Shown here piece after piece: positions 37,618 to 51,310 of a stretch of DNA of 64,000 nt. This stretch comes from Dipylidium caninum (lineage: Eukaryota > Platyhelminthes > Cestoda > Cyclophyllidea > Dipylidiidae), in contig QEYB01000963.1 of assembly GCA_017562135.1 (NCBI GenBank), forward strand, positions 310,001 through 374,000, read 5' to 3'. Within the stretch, counting starts at the first letter, position 1; every line of letters begins with the position of its first letter. Both the position numbers and the translations under genes were made by a program. The notes under the pieces are model-generated. The model had not been told where the DNA came from, searched no databases, and saw nothing but the letters and a program-made list of their open reading frames with translations.

Positions 37618-40600
37618 CTATGGTTCACTCTCCTTAATACGTGCGTTGAGGTCGGATAGTTGTGAGAGCACCTCTGAACAACTCACACAATGTTGCGAAA
37701 CACTAGCTACTGCTTTGATGTCGATGGAGGTGGGAGTCTCCACGATGGAAAACACTGTCGTCTGAATAAATCTCTATTGTGTGCCTCCTTGATAAGGGTT
37801 TTAGCGTCTCAAATTATTGTGGCGTGCTTTTCGCTCGTCCAACTATGTAGGCAATCGACTGAGGAGAGCGTGGAGCATACAGGAGGTTCAGTAAGAAAAG
37901 CCAATGACTTTACCGCGAGTCTAAGTTTGGCATTTTCCTCGGCCAGGGATGTTTCCGAATTGGAAACTGGGTAACCGCATCGCTGACGGATTATTGGTGT
38001 CCGTGGGAGAGGCCGTTGGGGCGAGAGCGGAGGAGACCTGACATTGCAGGCGGCAACAACGAGGGAAGTGGTGGAGGAGGAAGAGGAATCAGAAATGCCC
38101 GGCGGTATTGCACCGCTCACCTCGAGCACCCCATCGTCGTTGAGAGAGGCGGTAAAACCCTGAAGCAACTTGATCTACAGAGGTGTGGAAGAGGAGATGA
38201 TTCCTTTTTCAGTGGCCGAAAAGTGCCGATAAGCGGAATTACTTCAGGCGAGCCTACACCTAACAAGGAGATTGTGAATGTTTTAAATCTGGACAAATAA
38301 TCACTGGGGCAAGCTTACGTGGTTGATCGACCGGTAAAAAAAGAGCATTTTGATCACTCCCACCGGTATGGCGTGACAAGCATACTACTGTGACCAGGGC
38401 AAGTAGCATGGGCGGATGAGTCAGTAATTTTATAAAAGCAGAGAAAACCGTGGAACCGGGTAAAGTGACATCTTTTAATTGCTAATGGTCCAGATTGTTG
38501 AAATGCAGCTGAACAATTGAATGTATGTCAAGGGGAGGGAAAAATGCTAAACACGTGGCTAAGTTGAGGCCCCACTGTTGCAATCGCTTTGATCCAAAAA
38601 TCAGAGGGTCATGAGTAGGCAGGTTAATCTGTGTATAATACACGTCTGTGCCATAAAAACTAATTGGTAACTAGGACAGGCGGAACATGCTTGGGCTCTT
38701 AAGGAGGAAAAACAGAAGATCTAAACGGGAACTCAATGAGAAGGGGAAACGTATGCAAGCTAGTGGTTTTTCGATAGCTGGTGTAAGCCGACCTCACAAC
38801 TTTGATGATCGACCAGAGGTCTGCCTTTCTCGATGAGTAAGCTAAAAACTGGATGACGTTGTCCCAACTCTCAAGGAGGAAAACGCAGGGGACTGTGCAA
38901 ACTTACTCCAGACGACAGATGATATTTCAAAAAAACCTACCAAAGTCTTACATGAGGTGAAACCACTAAATCATAACTGACACCTCAAGTCTGCTCACTT
39001 TTGGAAAATCTAAAAACCCTAAATAAGTGGTGGCAAAGGTTTGTAAGCCGTCGGTCTAAAGATACAGTGACAGGCAAAGCGAACTTGAAGAAGTTCAGGT
39101 ACGGAAGGGAAAATACTGAATGAAGTGAATTAAAGAAGAGGGCGACACAAGTCCTCGGAGACCGGATTTTGGTTGGAAAATCTAGTTGAGAATGTAATTT
39201 CGATGAAGCTGAGATTGTGGGCATAGCATTGGAAAGAACAGGAGATCAAAGGATATTAAGACGTCCAAAGGAAGCACTTAAAAATTCATCCAATCGGCTG
39301 CAAAGAGGGGGGTCGCACAACATTCAACCCCGGTCCCAGGCACAAGTACAAATTAAATATACCATCTCTATCCCCCGTCACAACGTGAAGGCGGTGTAAG
39401 GCATACCCTGGTGCTCATTTGTCCTGAGAGGTGGATGAAGACGTCCCACATTCCATCTAATTCACAATCGTAGACACAAAAGGATGGGTAGGGAGAATGC
39501 GGAAAACAGGATGAGTGATCGTATTTACTGCGTGTTTGCTTGACACCTTTTGAGGGAGGTGCAAAATGTGGGGTTCGGAAAAGAACCAATCAATTGCTCC
39601 AACCAATCAGGTGCTTCAACCAATCAACTGTCAAGGAGGCGCATAACACGTTTACATCGTGAAGTCCATCTGACAAAAGGCAATATTTTCTGCGTCGGGG
39701 AATCACATTACTTACCTAACTTGCCAAAAAGGCAATAATGTAAATGACCTTTCAGAATTTAGGGCGTCACCTTTTGAATAGGAGCCTTGTCGTGTTTCTT
39801 GACTCGCACTGAACTCCTGCGCGAACTTCGACCCCATCGCCTTGGTCTTTCCGTCAAGTCAAGCACCAAACTACCGTCCTCCAAGCAGAATGTAAGGTCT
39901 AATAGTTGGGGTGGATTGTGCAGTGGCATAGAGCCTGCGCCTGGTCCTGTAGTCACCACTCGATGGCACGCTCGCATCCCACCCCGTGAGGTGAGGTGGC
40001 CCAACAAAGCCTCCACGACATCCCAACTGGTGGGGACTGGGGCGAGGATAGTTTCCTGTTGCATTCTCACGTGCATGGCCATCCAACCATCATAGGAACT
40101 GAGGAGACTTTGCGGTTGACCGGGGAGCCCGTCACCGCCAAAAAGAACTGTAATGAGGAAAGCTGGACGGTCAAAATGCGAGTCAATACAATCGCCGTTG
40201 GAATCTGTCTGGTCCTGAAGTTCCTCCTCTATGTCGTCTGGATCAAAGAAGTTGAAGGTTCCAATACTGAGCCATAAACGTGCCTCGACTGTTGTCATGT
40301 CTGAAAGTTGGACAGGGAAGCAGGTTAGACGCTCGATCAAAAGCAGCACCTTCTATCCATAGACGGCATTTGCCGCGAAAACAGCCTGTCGGACGTCCGT
40401 TTGTTGGTACTAAAGTAATTTATATCTATCGCCACAGTCAAAATTGAGGGCAGTTGCCGAGAGTGAGAGACAGTTAACACTCGTGAAAAAAAGTTAAGCA
40501 TCATCACCTTCCTCGGCTTCGAGGGAACAGATTACGTAGAATGGCGGCCTAAATCCCGTGGGTTGCCCCGATTACGACAGAGTTGCAGGATGTAATGAGG

Positions 40601-43600
40601 TTCGGCACGCTCTGCTAAACCAGTCTCATGCCAAATGGGAATAACAAAGGACTATTGTGAGTTTTCATGCCGGGAAGGAGTCGCCAACTCCAAATGGAAA
40701 TGAATCAAAGAGGCGTTGCATGGGTGTCCATACTCAAGAGCCATGAAACAGTGGGTTTTTTTTCTCAAAATCGCTTTCGTTAAATGGCAAATTGCCTTAT
40801 AAGAGATTGTCATAAGCAGCCCATTGGGCCTAACCACGCAAATCTGCAAGTGTTAGCCCACCTTTGCCTTCCGGCGGTCGCATAATCGCCAAGTGTCATG
40901 CTGATTTCGTTGGGAAGACATACATTTCTAAGTGGAAAGGAAATATATGAGAGGGCTAAGACAAAGCATCACCTTTCCCGGAAGACATGAATTGCACAAC
41001 AGAACCGAGTGAATACGGTATAAGATGAATGGGCCGAGTGTGGAGGCGTCCTTTCATGATAAACAATTGTGACATCAACGTGATCAGTGAGGCACGAGAC
41101 TGCATGGTGTCCAATTTGTGACTGGTAAGAATACAGAATTTACCTCACGTCACCTCGCCACCTCCAGCCTCATCCTCCCCCGTCTCCTGATTTATCGAGG
41201 TGAGGTCACACTCAGTCCCCAGACTCAAACAGACTCGGAGTTCTGAATAGTTATTCACTCAAAGATGTATTTGTGAAGTCTCAAGAAACCCACAATTTTG
41301 ACTGTACACAAACAACCGCGAGGCCAAGGTGGAAGAAAATCTCAAGTCACAAGTACTGCCGCACTGTGAAGTTTATAATTTTGTTTATTCTAAGCCTCAG
41401 GATGAGATTTCGCAGTGCAAAAATGCTAAGTTGGAGGTAAGTTAGAATAGGGTAAATTTGGCGTGTCAGAACTTAAACCATTGAGCATTGAAGGAAGCGG
41501 TTCCACGGTCTCTCGTTCACCAACAGTAGCCATCAACTCACCAGCATCAATGCAGAGGTCTTTCAAGTCGAGCATGAGACGTTGCACCTTCCAGGGGGGA
41601 AAGTTTACACCCTGCTCCTCATCCACTACAGTGATGGAGCGTTCATCGGCCGCCTCATTATTTGCCACATCAATGCCCACCTCATCGGGGATAATTTCAT
41701 CCAGGGAAGGGACAAAGATTTCGTTGAACACCTCGTCGTCGGGGAGGAGAACTTCGAAGGAATCGGAGTGAGAGAGGAGGATGGAATCGTCTAAGGAGGA
41801 AACCTTAGATGGACGAAAGGGGAGGATAAATTTAATCTGGTCAATTTGTGATTAGATAGTGATAGAGATAGTGTTACATATGATTAAACCGGTCTCAACG
41901 TTCATGCCTCATCCAAATCTATCAGAAACAACAAACTGCCACTCTTTCAACCTTTGAGAGAACTCGTGTTTGTGTATGCTTCTTTAAAGATGATCAGACC
42001 TTCATCCGACTAGCATCCCTTCGGTCATTTGACTCATCGGAGGAGGTCAAACACCACCAAGCAAGCGGAAGGAAGACTAGTGAATAAGTGCGAAGAAATG
42101 GCCAAAAACGAAGCAACATCATCACTTTCACCCTCACCACAGATACACCTTTAAGCTGACTTTTAAGAAAGAGTGATAAATAAAATGTATTTGTGGGCGG
42201 ACATGCCAACAACATCGACTTCGATGTGCTAATGATGAGGCATAAACATTTGCCAAAAAAAGCTAGAAACTCACATCACTGTCCAGCGAGGGATTGCCAT
42301 GTATAAAGGAGGCCTTGTAAGAGGTGTCAAATCCTTTGACCTTTGATATCTGATCCACTTGAGGTGTGTCCCCATTGTCGGTGATTTGGTCCAGACCTGA
42401 ACCACTGATGCCACTACTCATCTCCCCAACAGACTCCTTAAACTTCATCACTTGCGTGGGGTCTGTCTTTACTGAGGACATTGACGAAAGTGACGAAGTA
42501 AGCAGGTTATCGCCGTCCACATAGTCGTTCGGTGGTTCGAGAAATCTCGATTCAACGGTACTGGCAATTTCCACTTCCACCCCGTGAGTCAGCAAACATT
42601 TGGCAGTGAACAGCCATTCATGAAATCGTTTTACTTCACTGTTTTGCTCCTGTCTTGCGATAATATCCATATAATCTAGACCTAAGCTAGCCTTGAGACG
42701 AGAAAATCGGAAAGCGAGACCATAGAGAAAAACCAGATGATCTACCGCATCGGGCAGACGAAGATGTTCCACCGAGCGGAAAGTGAACACAGCACCAGAA
42801 TGACCGATGGTAAAGTGTAGAGGTTTCGGTCCACTGGAGGAGTGAGATGGAGCCCCACTCTGATTGTAGACGGAAAGTGGATTGACCGAGGACTCGAAAT
42901 CTATGAGGATACTGATAGGAACGGGCTGAGAGGGCGGAGAAGGCAAGTCGCGACCCAAATCGGGTTTCCAGGCGATTTGACAACGCGGAATGGACGGATG
43001 GCGATACCACAACGGCCAAGATGGGATAAGAGCCCAAGCGGTGAAAGCAGATGGTTCAAAGAAGGCCTGACGGTAGGTTTTGAAGGACAGAGCGGAGCTG
43101 GGATGGCGTGTAGCCGCCTCACAGATAGTAAGAAATTCGGCCCACACACTGGGACAGTGTACACACAGTACCAAACTCTTGGGGGCGTCTGTGGAAGACT
43201 ACAAAGAGGAATTGACGAACGATAACGACGCTTTTCAATCCGATCTTACTGACATTAATGTAAGAGTCGATGTTTGACACCGGCACTCAGAATACTCAGT
43301 GCTTTTTAAACCACATGAAACGATCAAACATGCGAACGTTATGGGGCAAATGCAAGGTCAAAACAACTGCAACACGCGTACGTGTCACTGTAAGCTCTCC
43401 AAGTGCCTTATTCCACACATTTTCAACATCACAAACTGGGATTTTGGTGGTGGGATGCTAATATTTGGCGGTTGGTACAAACATTCACCCTTGGCTTGTA
43501 CAAATCAACACGCACCAAGGAACGGATGTCCGATTCGACGAATAGTCGAAACTGAGACAGGTCGGGAGGCAAGTGTTCACGTCCCCAGGCTGGTGGAGGT

Positions 43601-46600
43601 TGTGAAGCCTTAGCCAGGTTGTCCACAGTACTCGCCAGCGCCCTCACCATCGAATCGGTAAACGGTCGAGGTACGGACTGTAGAATTACCGTGTCAATCT
43701 GCCCGACAAAAGGAAGTCGAGTAAGAAAGACAGAGCGAGAGAAGGATGAGAGGCTAATAAGGCAATGGGATTCAGTTCGGTGGTCGCCAGGGCGAAATAG
43801 AACGTTTAAGTGGAGGAGTAAATATGCATTAACAACAATCACTCCATCCGGACTGGTTAAAGGTTCATCGCTCTAGGTAAATAATTAAGACGCCCCAATG
43901 TAGACGGTGGAATGTCGACTACAGTCTGAGTCTACGGAAGCGAAGACTAACCCGATCAAAAAAATAAAGCAGTAGAAATGACGAATACGCTTTGTGATGG
44001 GGTTTTTGAATGATCCAAAGCGATGAAGAACTCAGTACACATATTCAGAAGAGGAAAACGTCGCCTTTTTAATGTGAAGGGGAGGTGACAAGCTAACAAC
44101 ATGTACGAATGGCGTCGTTTTGGGTGATTAGAAAGCTGGATAGCATGAACGTGTCGATGGAGTGGATTGAACAGAAGAACCAACCTACATTAAACCATCC
44201 CAGTGTGGTTGCTACTCTACACTGGGTTAAGGAGGCGCCTTCAGCTCCCTCTCCTCAAAAAATATCATCGCACCCAACGTGACAGACAATTGGCACCACA
44301 TCAGCTGGCGCCTTGCGTCCTGCCCAGTTCCCCATGATAACCTCACGAGTTAGAGATAAACTACAGGGTCAGTAGCAAGTTCGCCATAAGTGGAATTTCA
44401 ATTCACCGAGATGAATATCGGTGTATGGCTTAGACAAGGTCTGCTAGCCGGGTTGAGGTGTTAAGAGTGGAGAACGGGGACCAAAGGGCAGGAGGACGAG
44501 GAAGATACGTTACCCAGACAGTGACAACAAACCGCACAATGTACTTTCCTCAAAAGATCAAAGAAGATTGTGCCCATGTGGATTAATGTCTTGTAAAAAA
44601 AAAGAAACGAATAAAATTAACGATCATAAGAAGATGTTTCCAGGTAAAAGAGGAATTATTACGATTTTTTTAAACGGGCAAAAAAGCGGTGAACAAACCT
44701 GAAGAACAAGGGCAGATGGTCCGGTCCATGGGTAGACGGAAGCACCCCCACTTTCGGCACTGGGCGGTGGGGGATACATTGGAAAGATGACCTACGAAAA
44801 TACTAAACTGTCATTTTGCATAGCGGAAATTGAGTGTAGGATTAAGTCGAATTAGTATCTGCCGCACCATCATCTCATCATCGTCTCTTTCGATTATCAA
44901 CATCATCAGGCTTCCGAGCAGACACAAAGCAAAATGTTACCTTCCTTAGCAGTTCATTATTTTCCTAGTTGGAAAAGTTTCCATCCATGACAATGACATT
45001 GATGTATCCCTAATCCTTCAATCGCCATCCGCCCTGCCACGCAGGCTGACGAGATTTAATTACCAGTGAGAGTGATCAAGTGCTAAGAGTACTCAAGACC
45101 CGAAATAAATAGCAACAATTTGTGATTTTGCATGTGAAACTGGGAACATTTGAAGCGAGAAGATTAAAAACAGTACAATGATTAGTCGACTTAAAGTGCA
45201 GAAAATCATACCGAAGCGGTTAGAAAAGGGGGAGGAAAAAGGAGGCGTTTGCCGTCAACCTACCAAAGTACAGTAAAGACAGATGTGATCTGTTAATCTA
45301 CTTGCACCGTCAAGGAAATACTGCGAATTCATGCCTCCAACGAGAAGAACTGCACCGCCAAAGTGCTAATGGCTTGGCACCAGGGGTGCCGATGTAAAAC
45401 GTAGCAGTCTTATATGAAAGGGGATTGGAAAGGTAGGATGGAGCCCTCAAAAGGACTTCGAGTATTCGAGTAAAAAAATTAAACATCAGACGATGAGAGG
45501 GGCGGCGAGCAATTGTAGGCGCCATCGAAATGACCACTCTTGGTGGTAGAATTTGATCAAAATTGAGACAAGAGGAAGGGCAGACTTAAAAACTCACTCT
45601 TGGCATGAGAGCCTCCGCCCGACAGAAGATTGGAAGAGCGGTGTGTTGCCCACTTTCCTCGTCCATTTCGTCGAAGAGGGATTGCTAAAGATGTAGGATG
45701 GGAGTGGAATGCAAAAAGAATCGCCATGCTAAATCTTCAGGATGCACAGATAACAACTAGGCTAGTGAGGGGGGGGGGCATTGTGTAACAAGTCTTTTTA
45801 ACATCACTGGCACTACATTAAAAGTGATTTGTGTGATACTTAAATAATAGCTTATCTATGTTATGGATAAAGTGACCTTGAAAGAGGTATGGAGAAAACT
45901 CACCAGATTAGTTACAACATCGAGGAGGAAGGCATGCAGCCAGAGCAAGGTGTCTACATCAAACTTCAAGTGCAGTGGATTAATTTGGGCGTATAGGATT
46001 AACGGCAGATCTGGAGGAAAGTGAGAAAAATTGGAGAACAGGGGGAAGGGATGAGGAGAGATTAAGTGAAGAGAGGCAGAGAGGAAGGCAAACTTGAACA
46101 GACCAGACTCTTCACAAGGCATAAATATAAACTTTTCGTAGTTTAACCCACAACGACAGAAAAGGACACCTAATATTAAATAAATTCAGATGTGTTTTAT
46201 AAAATGATGCAAACCTTCAAAATGAGATGGGCAGACCGTAACGCATTTGTTACGCAATAGTTAGACAGGAAAATTGGGCAATAATGATAGAAAAATAGAA
46301 AACACACCTCCCTCGATATCATCGAGAGTGAAGCATTGCGTCATGTCAAGTGAAATTAGACTCGCATTGGCTGGCAATTTATGCATTTCAGTGTCGGAGG
46401 CAATAAGATTCTTGGAGATGAGACTGCGCTGTTCTCCATCCAACACTCCACAAATGGTTCGTCTCTTTGATTTCGACGCATACCAAAGGGAAGGGGCCAG
46501 CGCTCCTCCTCCACTTGATTTTCCAATACCACGCAGGAGACAGTAATATCTTCCAGACGAAAGACACCCACCGCCTCGTAGACCACCGAATGAGGTGATT

Positions 46601-49600
46601 TGACGTAGTTATTAATGATGCGGTCAGGAGTACTGTTGGGTTTAAGAGACTGAAGCCATTGAGATCGCCCACGGTTAATCTCATCGTAATTACTCCAGCC
46701 TGTTCGTGGGATCGCTGTAGTAAGTAGAACTTTACAATGAATTCTTAGTGTTATAAAAGCAGAAATAATGACAAAGACTGGGAAAGAGTGTGTACTCGAA
46801 TCGTGGCAAACTGTGAACAATTTTGCCTCACAACTCCGGAAATTGCCGCAATTACAGGACTGATTGTAATCATATGTCAGAAGCTAGAAAACTTGATATT
46901 TGAGGAGGCTGGGAGAAGGAAAGAGAGAAAGTTAAGCGTCTGCCCAAAGTAATTGTCTAAAAATAAAACCAAGCTCGTAAATGAGCTGAATGACAGAAGT
47001 GCTAGTGAAGAACACTCTTGGGAACGCAGGGGAAAAGGAGATATTTACGGTCATTGTAAGCATCACAAATATGTGAAGTCAATTATAAAATATGTTACCA
47101 AACTTATGCCTTATTTGAAAATGAGGAGGTGAACTATCCTCCTCGAGACGCAGACACTCAGTTGATTAGGGAGGACTTTAAGAACCATATCCACCCTAAT
47201 TGCGAAGAGAAATCTACAAAGTGGACCTCGAGGGCTCAACGAGAAAGTTGAGGTGAATATCACCTAGAAAAATGCTACAGCCGAGTTTTGAAAAAAAAGG
47301 AAAGTGAGTAGAGTAGCCAGTGTTGGGATTGGATTGGGAGAGGATAAATCCCAAGAACATGCACTTTTAGGTACTTAAAATGAGCCCCAAAAGTTATCAT
47401 CGGACAAATATGTGACTCCTCCATTACATGCGGAGGGAGGGGGAGAGGAGGGTGGCTTGAATTAATAACACCTTTTTGAGCCACTCACAGGAGCAGTAAA
47501 GTGAATTAAAACCCTACAAGAGCGAGGAATTCGATACTAAAGGATTTTCCATATCATTTCTCGTAGCACAGTAATAACGTTCGCCCCCCTAGACTTCGCC
47601 TCACTTTAAGCTCTACTTGAAATTTTTCGAGGTCACGCTCCAAGTATTTCTACTCTTCTAGCCCCCTCCAACACAATCTCAACACTGACCAGCCAGAGAG
47701 TGGGAATGGGACACATACAAAAGGCAACGGGGGTCTTGCTAACACGATTTTACGTGTCCTCAAAATGACCCATTTTAGCCTAATGCATGTGTTCTGTGTG
47801 TACTTTTTCGAATTTTATAAAGGGAAAAAAGTTTAAAAAGACTATTTTAGAGCACCTTGGGATGCCATGACTACATAAGTAGTCAAAGTTGGCTGGAAAG
47901 AATGCGACTAGATTCATGACAAACTCGTACCTCTTGACTCAAATGTCACTTTAACATAAGAAGTGGGTGGGTGTATGGGTTGAGTAAAATACAAGAATTG
48001 CCATTTCTTTAATTCCTCCGTTTCCCCTGCATCAATGACGTGTAAATTTTGGATCATTCGGGAGTGGGGAAAAAAATTAAACAAGTCTTACTTCTTGGAT
48101 GACCAGGATAATGATCAAAATTGAGGTTTTTCAAAGTCATTCGGACCGACCCACCATTGATCAGTTGGGTGCTCACCGAAGAGGCTAAAAATAGACAATT
48201 TGCACTTATTTGGACCTTTTCTCTCCTTATAAAAGAACTTACGTAATTACACGTGGATAACCTTTACTAGGTCATCCGTTTATACTCAACCACTGAGTCG
48301 ATAAGCAAATAGCCAAAGATTGAAGAGAACGCAACAGTGTAACATGGGTAAATGTTAATAAACAGAGAAGTAATTAAGGACAGGATGTAGAAAACTAAGT
48401 AGTCAAAAGCAATTTCATTGAGTCCCGCCCCACTACAAAGACAATACACAAAAATTTCGTTTTCATGAATGACAACAAAAACTTAACTCGCGGATGGTTA
48501 CTAATTTCTAAAGATATTAAAACAGTAAAGTAAGGGGGCAACACAGACTATCCAAATCAGATGTCAATAAAGCATACAAATGAAGGGAAAGAGATGAGAG
48601 AGAGCTGAGAACGAAGGATAGTAATTATTCGTTTTACTTACTGCGATGAGGATCTTCACAAAAATGGGTCTCAATAAGGTTAGCTTGAAAGTGAAAAGAA
48701 TTCTCCTTCACATCGTAAAATTCGAAAGCCTGTCTTAATTTTGGATCACTAAGGCGAACACTTCCAGGTTGTTGTGAATAGGTATCTTTTGACGGCATAG
48801 CTGTAAGGCCACCAAATCCAGAAAACATCTGCCATGAAAAGATAAAAATGAAATTGATTCCTATACTGCAGAACCATATGGACACGAAAAACAAACAATG
48901 TTCTCTTGATACAACAGTAAATCACCTTAGGCTTGACCAATGCAGAAAAACCATCTAAACCGCCTGCCAATTGCATTGACTTTTTGATGAACTTAAGAAA
49001 AACAATAGCCGCTTCTAATTGTGAAACAGTAAAAATCCATAGAAGACTTTCCATCAACAAAACCATTTTCGCGCAAATAAGGGAGGAATCTATAATTAAC
49101 AAAAATACGAAGAAAAGAGGTTCAAAAACAAAGGGTCCAAAAATTGTAAAGTAGGAGGAAACATACCTGAAAGACGCTTCTTGAAAATAAGACGAAGATG
49201 AGAACGATTCGTTATAAGCTTGACGGGTGTCATATGATTGTCTAGACCGGCTGCCTCAAAACGAGTGCTTTCCCAGGCAACTTCCTTGAAAATTAAAATG
49301 GAATCTTTTTCTCGGAGAGGAATGAATGCACAATTCAGAGATCCCGAATCCCAATTAGGTTTCTTACTGGACACAAATATGTGCGAGAGCTACAGAAAAT
49401 CATTAAAAAAATTACCTAACAGAGAAGGATTTCCTAAGATTATAAAGAAAGTGCACGAATATTACAGTAAATTAGCAACGGCACACAGTTAGCAAAATAA
49501 GGCGTAAGAAAGCATGATGAATATCTGAGACTAAATATTGAACTTGCATTGACAGAAGCCGTGAAGACTTTCGATGTTAGATGAATTACCACTTCATGTA

Positions 49601-50123
49601 TGCGAAGTGAAATAGCATCCATAACGCGATCAACTAATCCATACTGACCGGATGAAGTTCTGAGGCTCATAAGAAGGCTGTATGAATTACCGATAACTGG
49701 GTACGGGACCGCTGTGATTTTTTTCGCGTGGAGTCTCTAAAACTTCAACCGCTACGGTTACGCTGTCAATCATCTATAAAATCGCGTTATAAAAGAAGAG
49801 ATAAACCATATAAATGGGACGCGAACGCAGGTGCGTCCATGGAATCTAGACGTAAGAATGAAGACTCAAAAGGTGCCAAATATACCTTGATTGAAATATG
49901 ATCGCATGTCGTGCTTTTTATCCTGAGCCAAACAGGAAGGTTAAAAAGTTCCATCAAAACATCTTCATTCAATTCCAAATTTTTCATATTTACTTCGCCT
50001 TTTAGGGCGCTCAGTTTGATTTGGTCAGGGTCCAGATTTTTGGCAAATCTGAATTTATGAATGATGCATAAGCGCGTACATAGACAGGGGTTTTAAAATC
50101 TGCTGCTTAATTAAAGACGGCAT
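37618..50123 (-). CDS. BLTP3: BLTP3-family bridge-like lipid transfer protein (UHRF1BP1 / SHIP164 homologue)
   Basis: Rod-shaped, chorein-type lipid transporter acting at endosome/lysosome contacts. Exons, minus strand: 50123-50086, 50048-49886, 49845-49807, 49773-49691, 49659-49548, 49389-49167, 49089-48926, 48828-48642, 48184-48092, 46714-46515, 46464-46308, 46010-45904, 45684-45598, 45537-45322, 44791-44699, 43872-43489, 43198-42275, 41790-41479, 40300-39771, 38174-37914, 37761-37618 (TAG stop); about 1,505 residues, near the human 1,440-1,464. The N-terminal chorein motif is MPSLIKQQILKPL then FAKNLDPDQIKLSALKGEV. Later landmarks are IPWTHLRSRPIYM, FKEVAWESTRFEAAGL, FYDVKENSFHF, QINPLHLKFDVDTLLW, and SLAEENAKLRL near the coiled C-terminus. 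One small exon (phase 0 to 1) is missing between 42275 and 41790. Two introns have odd boundaries (see findings). The gene is divergent from the coiled-coil gene and convergent with SRA1. Confidence 0.9.
45769..45778. repeat. G10 homopolymer
   Basis: Ten consecutive G in a BLTP3 intron. Confidence 0.85.
49548..50123 (-). other. BLTP3: BLTP3 N-terminal chorein region split by four micro-introns
   Basis: Five short exons (38, 163, 39, 83 and 112 nt) are separated by introns of 37, 40, 33 and 31 nt. Spliced, they give a gap-free chorein_N segment matching UHRF1BP1 as I remember it: LKGEVNMKNLELNEDVLMEL, LPVWLRIKST, IPWTHLRSRPIYM, then SGQYGLVDRVMDAISLRIHE. The 13-codon exon 49845-49807 is the clearest proof, because its product falls exactly where the family has IPW followed by a hydrophobic stretch. 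This region forms the start of the lipid-binding groove. Confidence 0.85.
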
Positions 50124-51302
50124 TTGAGAAAGGACCGCAATCTCGACGCGGCTCCGAATGGTCCGGGCGACCTTAAAAATTTCACCCAATGAAATACGAC
50201 GCAGGTAACTATATAAACAAGACCATTCATTTAAGCAATTGTAAATTCTTCAAGCCAATCACGTATTATAATAAAAGAAACCCAGGAATGTATTTGATTT
50301 AATTTAAGTTGTTTAAAGCTGAGGGGTTTGTGGAAACGCAGGTGACTTAATGGTAGGAATCCACCAGTCAAGGTAATTATTATTCGCAAACGCGCAGCCA
50401 AAACGATCTCTTGGTAGTCGTTTGTACCCAATCAATGAAATGTGTGCTTTTTGACGATGCATTTATGAAAACTCCCGGTTATCAAATGCAAACGTTAATG
50501 GAATTCAGATTTTCTAAAATTTTGCCGAAATATTCAAGTTGCGTTCCCTCTATATGAAAATTTTTATGAAGAACGTATGCGCGGTGTATAATATTTTTCA
50601 GTGAATTCCGCCACTTTGAATAGATAAAAGTCATTGCGTACAATTCTTGCAGAAAGTATTAAATATTACATTCTGCCCATTTCAAAAACACTTGCTCACA
50701 GTATGACCAACCTCTCCTCAAATCTTGAAATGGTCTTTTACTCTCGATTTCTATCGTCATCCCTGCGTGTTGTAATTGTATTTTACTATGTTTGTTTAAA
50801 TTATTAAATGTTCTGGCTTTTCAAAGAGGTGGCTGCGATTTCTGGCCGCGCGTCGTGTGTTTTCAGGCGTATTTGTTTGTTCTGCTCTGTCTCCTGGGCT
50901 TATCGACATCCAGACTTTGCATTGACAGTATTCTTTTGTTCTTCTGTTTATTACTTTTGCGTGGTCTGTTCTTCATCGCGTTTCATGATTAATGCTTATC
51001 TCAAGTTAACGTCAATTTTCTCGTTTCGTAGGTTTTTTTCTCCGTTAATGTGTGGGGATTAATTGCAATGTTTTTTGGATTTTGCCAATTTTTACAATTC
51101 CTCATTTAATTGGAATTTTGAAAAGTCCCTAGTTGTCGAAAATTATTGTTTTAGAGTTCCAGGTTTAATTTAATGTCTTAGTGCTCACCTATATCTCAAA
51201 TCCTCACGTCTTGTGGACCTTTTGTACTTTATGAGTCGTTTTGCTGCGATTTTATTTCTCCTTTAAGCGTCTCGTCTCCGGAGTCATTTTATCTAAATTT
51301 AG
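50124..51302. promoter_or_regulatory. Divergent intergenic region, BLTP3 / coiled-coil gene (putative shared promoter)
   Basis: About 1.2 kb between the BLTP3 ATG (minus) and the first exon of the plus-strand gene, AT-rich with T runs. The plus-strand gene's first exon begins after an AG acceptor at 51301-51302, only 8 nt before its ATG, so a further 5' exon or a spliced leader may be used. No TATA-type element can be assigned with confidence. Confidence 0.35.
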
Positions 51303-51310
51303 GCAGCCCA

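Noticed and set aside
48267..48449. 60-codon minus-strand frame with FDYLVFY, first taken for a BLTP3 exon
   Set aside because: The exon at 48184-48092 gives the expected family sequence (INGGSVRMTLKNLNFDHYPG) in phase, leaving no place for it.
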